From Treponema sp. UBA937 (GTDB lineage Bacteria; Spirochaetota; Spirochaetia; Treponematales; Breznakiellaceae): 24,728 nt of DNA. This document shows, piece after piece, positions 7,632 through 16,000 of the stretch; the stretch's first letter is position 1, and the number at the start of each line of letters is the position of its first letter. The position numbers and the translations under genes are program-made. The notes under the pieces were generated by a model. The model saw nothing but the letters and a program-made list of their open reading frames with translations. It did not search any database and was not told the origin of the DNA. The stretch lies in contig DBDH01000076.1 in NCBI GenBank assembly GCA_002293455.1, positions 13,313-38,040 of the forward strand, given 5' to 3'.

Positions 7632-10600
7632 CTATTCCCCCATTTCTATAATTATACCATCAGTTATGATCGTTTTACCTACGGTTTCTATTTCAGCCGG
7701 AGGTTTTTCGATTTTCAGTTTCTCGTATTTGACATGTTCACCTTGTAGTACGGGGTAATATCTGCTAAAAACCGCACCGCTCGTGAAATCCGGAAGCACT
7801 GCTTTATCTTCATCAGAAATTACCGTGTTAAGTTCCGCCGACAACAGTTCGAACGCTGAAAAATCAGTATGCTCTCCGTACATTTCTATTTGCTTTACGG
7901 GCAAGAGACCTGTGCTTATCGTTACTTTGAGCATTGGGTCAAAAAGGAGCGTCACGTTTTTTACCCCGTCCGCGCCGCTTATAGAAAAAGGTTCTGCGTT
8001 TAAATAACGGGCGTTTTTGTTTTCCGCCCCGAACGCCGCGAAGCCCTGTGAAAATCCGTTGTAAAATCCGCAGCATACGCCGTCGGTTACTCTGTTTTTA
8101 TCTCCGAATTTTACCGGGAATTTTTGCTTTGAAAGCCCGATGTCGTCAAACTTGCCGATATCGGTATCTTTTTTTGACCATTCGGGGCTTCCGAAATATT
8201 CAAGCTCGAGGGAAACTTCCGCCAGCACAAGCGCGCGCCCGAATATGAAGTTGTTTTGCGAAAGCGGCAGCGTTACGTTTAATTTTTCATCAATTACCGC
8301 CATAAGCTCGGCAAAAGCGGAGTTGTCTTTTGTTAATTCGGATATAAAATCGATTATGCGCGAATCAATTTTTTCAGGCGCGTTCGGAGATTTTACAAAC
8401 CTTCCGACGGCGCTTTTTTTGCCGCCTGAATTTCTGTAAGAAGTTTTTATCATCCCGATATTTTTGCCGCGGTTGGAAAATATATTTACATTTCTGTTAA
8501 GCATGTCGGGAAGGAAAATTCCGATAACCGGCGTCTCCTCCGGAAACGGCGAAGAAATCATGTTGTTATCGCAAGCCGCCGTAAAATATGCCGAAAGTCT
8601 CGCGGGGGAAGTAAGGTTAAGCGGGAAAAAACAGTAACCATTATGTAAAGGATGCAGGTTTTCGGAAAAATATTTTACGCCTTTAAACTCAAGATTATCG
8701 TCAATGATTTTTCTGGTTTCGCCGAATGTTGTTGTAAGCGCAAGTTTTGAAAGCCCGAAAAATCCTTCTCTCAAAGGAAAAATTTGCATGTTATTACGAA
8801 CGGCGAGCCTTTCCGCTTTGGGTTCGTAAAATTGAGGATTAGGCAGAGCAATACATTCGGCAATTTTTTTTGAAAAGCTGTCCTTGGGATCAATGTCGAT
8901 CGGGAACTGAAAGACATATTGAAGCGCGGTTAAACTTATGTTAAACCCGCCAAGACTTTGCGACACCGCAGACCAATCTTTTATTTTTTCGGTAAGCGCC
9001 TCCGCCTCCGGCGAATCCGCGTATTCAAGATATTTTTTCAGCTTATCCTGAAGGTTGTAAATTCCGTGCGGAGTTAACACGGTAACTCCTTCGCAGGAAT
9101 TTTCCCGTTCCGACATTATTCCGTGATACACATAATCCGTGTTACCATATTCAAGGCTGCTGTTTTCCGGAGCAGAACCTGAATAATCAGGATAAACGAC
9201 AGATTCCCACTGCATCAATAAAGTAACCTGCTCCGTTGGGTTTAGGTTAATCATGATAGGTGAAAATTTTTCATGTATTTTAGGCGTAATTTTTAATTGA
9301 GGTAAAATATTACATGAATCAAGAAGCAGCGCCATAACTGCGGCATCTTTATAATGTTCGTATGTTTTCGGGAAACTGCTTACATCTTTAAAATAAGCCA
9401 GCAGCGTATCATGTGAGATGTCCGATGTAATAGGTTTTGTAATGCAGTACAGCGAGTTATCCGATTCAAAGCGTCCGTCTTCCCCAAAGGCGTAAGTCCT
9501 GTTCATGCCTTTTCCAAACAGCATTAACGCGGGATCGTTCGGGAAATAAAACGGTTCAGCCTGCGCAAGTTCTAATTCCGCTTTTTTTTCTTTTAACAAA
9601 GATGTTAATGCATCTCTTTTTTTATCCGCCTCGATTATGTTGTTATATATTTTGCCGCGTAATTCGGATATGTTATCAACGATAATCTCCATGTATCCGA
9701 TGATTTCTTTTTCCTTTGCGCCGCTTGCGTCTTCATAATTTTCCCACAGATAATAAAGTGAGTTTTTATGATACTCCAATTCGCGGCGCAGCTTGCCTGT
9801 TTCATGCTCAAGATGCATGAGGTCCGAATGTTTTTTCGCGAATCCGGAAAATTCTTTTTTATCCGTATCTTTCGGCAGGCGCAGCAAATAGGTACGTTCA
9901 ACAGAATCCGTGCGTGAAAAACCTCTGAAATGAATATCGTCGTCAATTTTAAAATTACCGTCCGGCTGTGATACCTCGCTTGCGGTATCGTACTGTATGG
10001 AGGTCAAAAAACGTTCCATATCAGGATTATTTTTGTAATAGGTATCTTTTATTATTGCGGAGAGCGCTTCTGCCGAACTTTTGCCTATTCCTATGTTTAT
10101 TTCTCCCAATGGAGGAAGATTGTCTTTTGCAAGATCAAGCCCGGCAGCTTCGCCGAACAAAACACAGGAATTACAAATACGTTTGTCATCGTCCGCGGAT
10201 AAATCATATTGTATTAAGATTTCCCTCATGTCGTTTGCCGTTTTTACATTGTATAAAATGTCATTTTTCGGATTTGCGTAATATCCGATTACAAAATAAC
10301 TCAAAACCGAATTTGCCGGCACGCCTTCAAGATCGTCATAAAAACCGAACACGCTCATACAACTTGGATAATAGGCGGAAAACAGCGGATCTCCGGCGCC
10401 GACCGCGGTTATTTTATCAAAATATCCGTCATCTTCGGAAAGCTCCGGCACGGACGATGATGCGGGATATGTTCTTCCCATGTAGCGGTATCGGCGTCTT
10501 GTTCTTACATCGTCGAATTTTGGTATCGTTATGCTGTTTTCGTAGCGTGCGTCAAGCGAGTAAAAATTGCTTTCCACCATGCTGCAATTCGTTTCGATTT

Positions 10601-10901
10601 TCCCGTTTTTAATCATCATTCTTGTGACGATAAAGCGGTCGGGAACGGCGGGATAATCAAAAAATCTTTCGCCTTTTTCATTTTCTGTTTCGCTTCCTTT
10701 TTTTAACGCGGAAGGAAGAATGAAATGAAGATGCACTCCTTTTTTCAGCAGAATATTTTCATTGAACGCCGCGGGGAAAGAATCCTTTCCGAGATAAGAA
10801 GCAAGCGCGGTTTTATAATTCGGATTTATGGACGGCACTTGCCGCGCCCTTTTAATATTATGCGCCAGAACAATCATCGGAATAATTAACTTGTCAGGCA
10901 T
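7632..10901 (-). CDS. Large conserved protein of unknown function (1089 aa)
   Basis: The ATG lies inside the end of the 301-aa gene (8-bp overlap), implying translational coupling. The N-terminus carries a block with GVHLHFILPSALKKG (residues 55-69) and then PAVPDRFIVTR (~84-94). A later block has SVFGFYDDLEGVP and SYFVIGYYANP (~183-210). From memory, this 'GVHLHW-LP-AL...VPNRWLV' and 'F.F.DPLDG...SYLV.GWY' arrangement recurs in large uncharacterised proteins of actinobacteria and others; no function is known to me. Residues ~358-447 form a long coiled coil, which divides an N-terminal from a C-terminal half of mixed beta structure. No enzyme motif, signal peptide or membrane segment was found. 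Probably structural or scaffolding within the operon's assembly (inference). Confidence 0.8.
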   Translation of the reverse strand: MPDKLIIPMIVLAHNIKRARQVPSINPNYKTALASYLGKDSFPAAFNENILLKKGVHLHFILPSALKKGSETENEKGERFFDYPAVPDRFIVTRMMIKNGKIETNCSMVESNFYSLDARYENSITIPKFDDVRTRRRYRYMGRTYPASSSVPELSEDDGYFDKITAVGAGDPLFSAYYPSCMSVFGFYDDLEGVPANSVLSYFVIGYYANPKNDILYNVKTANDMREILIQYDLSADDDKRICNSCVLFGEAAGLDLAKDNLPPLGEINIGIGKSSAEALSAIIKDTYYKNNPDMERFLTSIQYDTASEVSQPDGNFKIDDDIHFRGFSRTDSVERTYLLRLPKDTDKKEFSGFAKKHSDLMHLEHETGKLRRELEYHKNSLYYLWENYEDASGAKEKEIIGYMEIIVDNISELRGKIYNNIIEADKKRDALTSLLKEKKAELELAQAEPFYFPNDPALMLFGKGMNRTYAFGEDGRFESDNSLYCITKPITSDISHDTLLAYFKDVSSFPKTYEHYKDAAVMALLLDSCNILPQLKITPKIHEKFSPIMINLNPTEQVTLLMQWESVVYPDYSGSAPENSSLEYGNTDYVYHGIMSERENSCEGVTVLTPHGIYNLQDKLKKYLEYADSPEAEALTEKIKDWSAVSQSLGGFNISLTALQYVFQFPIDIDPKDSFSKKIAECIALPNPQFYEPKAERLAVRNNMQIFPLREGFFGLSKLALTTTFGETRKIIDDNLEFKGVKYFSENLHPLHNGYCFFPLNLTSPARLSAYFTAACDNNMISSPFPEETPVIGIFLPDMLNRNVNIFSNRGKNIGMIKTSYRNSGGKKSAVGRFVKSPNAPEKIDSRIIDFISELTKDNSAFAELMAVIDEKLNVTLPLSQNNFIFGRALVLAEVSLELEYFGSPEWSKKDTDIGKFDDIGLSKQKFPVKFGDKNRVTDGVCCGFYNGFSQGFAAFGAENKNARYLNAEPFSISGADGVKNVTLLFDPMLKVTISTGLLPVKQIEMYGEHTDFSAFELLSAELNTVISDEDKAVLPDFTSGAVFSRYYPVLQGEHVKYEKLKIEKPPAEIETVGKTIITDGIIIEMGE

Positions 10902-11799
10902 TTTCCCTATCCTCTTCTTTTGAGATAAATTTTGCTCTGTGTGCAGCCGCTATCATTTCAAAAGCAAACCGCGAGGGCGTTATCTTATCTGTTCCAAGTT
11001 TGCTTTGTTTTTTAAGTTCAAGCCCGACAGCTTCGGCAAGTTTTTTTGCGGATAATCTGCCGTTTTCATCTGTATAAGCATCGATGCAAAACGAAGCTAT
11101 TCTTTTTCCCAAATCGGAACTGTCGAGTGCGGAACGTAAATCTATGCTTCTCGATATCTTCGCGCCTGTTTCGTCTACGGTTGATACTCCGAATCTCAAT
11201 CCCGTTTTTGGTTCGGCGATCAATATTTCATATACTTTTCCGTGAAACAGGCAGATGAGGATATCCTCCGCAAGTGTTTCCATCCGCAGTATATTAAGCG
11301 GAGTTCCATCATCGTCATTACTTTTCGGCGCGCCCTGTTTGTCATACCCGTATAGAAGCAGACCTTTCATTCTGCGCACAAGCTGAGAGCGCATGATAAA
11401 TCCGCTTATAAGTGAATAATCTTCATTTGCGGCATTGTCCGGCACCGATTTTTTAAGCGTGTTTTTATGATTAGGATGCATACGTTTCATGCGCGGCGTT
11501 TCAAAATAGTTTCTTCTTTCCTTTGCCGCGTTTATCACAAAGTTATCTGTTACACAATCTCTTGCGCATACTCTGCCTATTGAAAACGCGCCGTCCAGCA
11601 GCGCGTCCGTCCAGTTGATGTCTACCATAAAAAAGCGTATGCTTTCTTCGCTTAAATCCGGAACATCGGAAAGCAGATATGTAAACGGAATATCTTTTAA
11701 AAGCCGAAGCTCGCCTGCGTAATCTTTTAATCCTTCGGGAATGTTTATGGGAATATAATTTGATTTGCCGAATTGTCCGGTAATTAAACGTCTTTTCAT
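10894..11799 (-). CDS. Conserved protein of unknown function (301 aa)
   Basis: The ATG overlaps the TGA of the preceding 397-aa gene (ATGA, 4 bp), and its own end overlaps the next gene by 8 bp, so it is tightly coupled on both sides. Landmarks are PFTYLLSDVPDLSEESIRFF followed by VDINWTDALLDGAFSIGR (~38-79), then ISGFIMRSQLVRRMKGLLLYGYD (~130-153), then LRMETLAEDILICLFHGKV, then EPKTGLRFGVS. The last third contains a predicted helix pair. These blocks match my memory of small partners found next to the 1089-type and DUF6603-type proteins in distant bacteria, again without function. No catalytic motif, signal or membrane segment is seen. Confidence 0.8.
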   Translation of the reverse strand: MKRRLITGQFGKSNYIPINIPEGLKDYAGELRLLKDIPFTYLLSDVPDLSEESIRFFMVDINWTDALLDGAFSIGRVCARDCVTDNFVINAAKERRNYFETPRMKRMHPNHKNTLKKSVPDNAANEDYSLISGFIMRSQLVRRMKGLLLYGYDKQGAPKSNDDDGTPLNILRMETLAEDILICLFHGKVYEILIAEPKTGLRFGVSTVDETGAKISRSIDLRSALDSSDLGKRIASFCIDAYTDENGRLSAKKLAEAVGLELKKQSKLGTDKITPSRFAFEMIAAAHRAKFISKEEDRENA

Positions 11800-12989
11800 A
11801 CTAATTCATTCTCCGTTATTTTTTTGCAGAGTTCTTTTAGATCGTACAAAGATAAACCCATCGCTCCGTCAAGTTTCTCCAAATGATTTTTAACCGATTC
11901 ATCTTTTCGCCAAGCCGCGATTTTCTCCGCTTCAGAACGTTTGCTTAAAGTAATTAACCTTCCCAAGTTAAACGCCGCCGAATAACTTACATCAAAAATT
12001 CCATTTTCCATATCATACACAAGCCTGCCGTCCGCGGTATATTTTTCTTCTCCGTTGATATTATCGTAACGCGGCGAGTCCAAGGGCAGAAGCGGCGAGT
12101 GGTAAAACGAGTACGTTTTTTCTCCGCTTCGCAAATAATGCGGTTTAAGGGATTTTTCTTTTACCTGAGCGGAATTTTGATTAAGTCCCTCCACAAGGGA
12201 AACAAATGATTTTTCTTCGGTTTTTTCCGAATAAATATTCCAATGATGGAGAGAAACAAAGCGGACAAAATCATAAGACGCATTAATTACAGCATTTAAA
12301 TATCCGTCAACCGCAACCAAATGAACGCTGCTTTTTAACGCTTTGTTTTTTGCGGAAGGAATAAACCTGTTTGCGATTATCGTTGAAAACCAGCCGTTTT
12401 GTTCGGCAATGGAATCTTCCGCCGCGGATAGATTAACAAATTTTGCGTGGGTAAGCCAGGGCAGGTCTTCTTTAGAAGGCATTACCTCTGTGTATGTTTT
12501 TTTCGGGATCGTGAGGATGTGTATGTTATCATCGTCTTTGCAGGGTGATGCGGGATTTTTGTTATACGGGAAAAATACGCCGGCTTGTTTTAAATTCACC
12601 AGTTCGGAATATTTTACATCGGTTTCGACCGCTTGTTCGTCTTCCGAAATTACGATAAGCGCGAGCCACGGAACCGGTAAACCTTCTATGTCATCTGTCC
12701 AGTGCCGAGTCCACGGATAGACTTCGTTATTAAGCACCATAAACGGAAGGGTCCCCGAAAAATCTCCCTGCTGTTCGGGCAGAGGATAAACGCTGAAAAT
12801 ATCATCGGGCAGAATTGTTTCCGAATTTGCCGATACATAAAAGTTCTTTGTTATGCTGAATTTTTCGGTGACGGGCGACGTAACGTTTTGCGTGCCTGTT
12901 ATGGTATATTTCCCTTCCGGAAGTGCGGGTTTGTAATAATCGGCAATCTTAAAATCTTTTTCGTTAAGAGATGTTTCATTAGTATCCAT
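11796..12989 (-). CDS. Conserved protein of unknown function (397 aa)
   Basis: The start at 12989 is preferred over an in-frame ATG 45 bases upstream because AAAGGAG sits six bases before it and the longer form would overlap the previous gene. The gap to that gene is 11 bp. Residues ~55-105 carry DIFSVYPLPEQQGDFSGTLPFMVLNNEVYPWTR and PVPWLALIVISEDE, written here in separate blocks: IFSVYPLPEQQGDF, LPFMVLNNEVYPW, then PWLALIVI. Later blocks are WLTHAKFVNLSAAED, IIANRFIP, SSVHLVAVDGY and FVSLHHWNIYS. A C-terminal block (FDVSYSAAFNLGRLITLSKRSEA) is helical. The pattern 'LPH.VLNR..LPWE...PWLA.L' is one I recall from proteins encoded beside DUF6603 proteins. It is beta-rich with no signal peptide. 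Function unknown. Confidence 0.8.
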   Translation of the reverse strand: MDTNETSLNEKDFKIADYYKPALPEGKYTITGTQNVTSPVTEKFSITKNFYVSANSETILPDDIFSVYPLPEQQGDFSGTLPFMVLNNEVYPWTRHWTDDIEGLPVPWLALIVISEDEQAVETDVKYSELVNLKQAGVFFPYNKNPASPCKDDDNIHILTIPKKTYTEVMPSKEDLPWLTHAKFVNLSAAEDSIAEQNGWFSTIIANRFIPSAKNKALKSSVHLVAVDGYLNAVINASYDFVRFVSLHHWNIYSEKTEEKSFVSLVEGLNQNSAQVKEKSLKPHYLRSGEKTYSFYHSPLLPLDSPRYDNINGEEKYTADGRLVYDMENGIFDVSYSAAFNLGRLITLSKRSEAEKIAAWRKDESVKNHLEKLDGAMGLSLYDLKELCKKITENELV

Positions 12990-13000
12990 GCAAATCTCCT

Positions 13001-16000
13001 TTAATTGCTGATCAACATATACTCGGAAAACCAATTTTCAGCGTTGTCAGCAAGGTGCGATATTTTTATGTCTTCCGTTATGCCGTATTCTTTTAAAAAC
13101 TTTTTCCTGCGGGTTACGGCTTCCGCGCTGTTTGCATTTTTAGAAAACCTGTTAATCGAATCGTTATCGGATAAAACCAGCCGCTTTTCCGGTATAAATC
13201 CAAAACAGTTTTTGAATTCAATCGTGTTATTTCTATACAGCTCGTCAAGGGAAATATAACGGGTTTTTGGGAACAACTCAGGTTTTATGTTATTTGTTGT
13301 AAAAGAAACTCCGCATACCGCGTCTTTAACGGTGCTTTCTTCTTTTAGTTTGTCGGAAGCTTTTGCGGGAGATTTTTTCCACATTGCCGAGGGAACATTT
13401 TGCCTTATCGCGCTTTTAGTAAATATATTGTTTACGTTGATTTTTTTGTCGCTGATTACATCAAGTGTAATGGGAGCGTTTAAAAAACCGTCGTTTACCG
13501 GGCGGACATTTCCGCTTTCCGGTACTTTTGACGAAACAGCGATACATAAAGAATTCGCGTCTACAATATCCGTACCGTCCAGCGCTTTGCCGATACAGCC
13601 TTCAATCGCCGCGCTAAGAATATCCGCCGAATCGTTTCTTCCATTCGTGTTAGTGGTATCAAGCAGGAATGATTCCTTGAATTCATTCCAGTCAAGGGGC
13701 TTTTTCGAGTAATCATCGCCTGCTGAAAAAGAAATAGTAAAAGAAATTATGAACCACGAAATGTGTACTTTACCATGTACTTCCGGTCCCCAAATGTGAA
13801 GGTCGGCTCCTAATTCGATAGAAAAAGTCTTGTGTATAAACCACCAGTCGATACGATAAGAAGCGCCGACGGATACTCCGATGCTTATATCATAGCTGAA
13901 AGGTTTCCACGAAATAAGAAAATCCGCGTATGCGATAAACCAAGCCTTTAGGTTTCCCTGAGTATATACGGCGCTTAATTTTCCGCCCGCCATAAGTGTA
14001 CTGGGAGTAAGGGCAAAATATATTTCTCCGGAAATATTCAGATGTGAGGTTACGTTCCAATTCAGCCCCAGCCGCGGAACAACAGGGTAATGAGCCGGTT
14101 TTACAAAAGCGGGATGATATCCTCCGAGGCTAATGACAAAATCACCGCTGTATTTGTTTTTGTCAAACCAAAAATACGCCGCAAAGCCGCCCGTAAGTTT
14201 GCAGTCACGCGAAAGTATATAAGATTCCGAAGTCAGGCGGGCTTCAACACGAAACACCCCTTTGGAAATATTTAAAACGGCTATTAACGCAAGCTGCGCT
14301 TTTGCTATAGGATTTGATGTCACATTCGGAGGAACGGAAATGTCCGCGAGTCCGAGCAGCCCAATTTCAAATTCATTCCCGAATGCAAAGGTAAGAAGCG
14401 CAAATCCGTTTACCAGTTTAAACGAAGTAAATTTCACTCCCGCCGCAATAAAGTTTTGTTTATTTTCATCTTTGATACATTTGTTTAAATTATCCAGAGT
14501 TTGCTGATTAAATCCGCTGATTGCGGCTTTGATCAGCGGGAATTCGGGAACTTTCTCAACCTGCGGAAGACACAGTTTTTTGTTGTAGCCGAAACCGATT
14601 GCAATGCCGGTAATAAAGAACGCCGGAGGTCCCCCGATAGAGGCGGACAAGGCAAAATACGCCATTAACGAGCCGGAAGAATATTCACCGATTGCCGCAG
14701 CGGTAATCGTTTTAAATTTGATCAAAAGAGAACCTGTGTAAACTTCTTTTCCTTCCCGTTTTATCCGTGAAAAACTTCCCCCGATAGACAGGCTTCCGTT
14801 ATCGAAACTTACTCCGAACCCTGAAAGATAAAACGCGACGTCTGACGGGTTGGCAATATTTATCCCAACTCCGGCTTCCATTAAGCTGAAAGAAAGCGGA
14901 GATACGTTTAACGACGCGTCCAAAAGAAGCACGGCTTTGCTTCCGTCCAAGCCTATTCCTACTTTTTGAATTGTAACGATTGCGGCGAAGGTCTTATCAA
15001 ACTGTATCCATTTTACTGTGCTTGGAGTATTTGATATAAAATTCAAATCTGAATTTGATATTACATAATGTTGTTCTGTTTTAGCCGGTTTGTAAATCTC
15101 CAGTTCGCAATTCTTGCCTAACACGATACACTTAAATACAACACCGTTAACCGACGACGCGGCGATTTCAAAATCCTTAACGGAAAAATCAGAAGTTCCC
15201 GGCGACACGTTTTTGATCATTTCTCCGACAAGCGGCATATTGAGCATATCAACAGAGGTTGACGGGTTTGTTTTATAAGAAATACTCCACGCCGATGCAA
15301 CACCGGAAATAATTTCAGCGGTAACCGTACCCGCGCTTGTTACGACAGTTATCTGAAAATCTTTTTTTGTAATATTGTATTGCATGGAAAGATTTGTTAC
15401 GGCAAATTCTGTAATAAAGCCGGGAAGATATTCCGTAGGTATTCCCAAATCATCGGCAATGTTTTTGAATGTCAGTTTTTCAAAATCGGCGCTTCCGGAA
15501 ATGATAAAGTCACCGCCTTTTTTAGCTATCAATAATGAAACGGCTGTTCCGCAGATATACGCGCGGGCGATTATTTGAAATTCCGTCCCTTCGCTTTTGG
15601 AAGATGAAATTGTTAAAGCAAATTGATTTATTGAAAATTTATCGGAAATTACCAAGACATTTTCCAAATCGACATCGGCGTTAAAAGCGCTGTCCGCCGA
15701 TTCATAGGAAACACAAAATGTCCGTATGCTCACCGTAAGGAAATTTTCCGGAATGGACGCGGGGTCAAAACTGGCGGAAATGTCTGCGGCTATTTGAACG
15801 GCAAAATCCCTTAAACTGTAATCAAGTTCGGAATATGCCATTGCCTGAAACGCGAACCCGCCGCCGGCGTTGTATTCTCCGCTTACGTTAAGCGAAAGCC
15901 CTCCTAACACCAGTGTACCGGAAACGGCTAAATCGCTGAATTTGCCTCCCATAAAATCAAGAGAGAACGAAATATCGTCTATCCCGATTTTTGTTCCGCC

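Noticed and set aside
9968..10612. 214-codon plus-strand frame inside the 1089-aa gene
   Set aside because: It is very rich in Arg, Leu, Pro and Cys, typical of a shadow frame. No ribosome site is present, and the opposite strand carries a coupled gene with conserved blocks.
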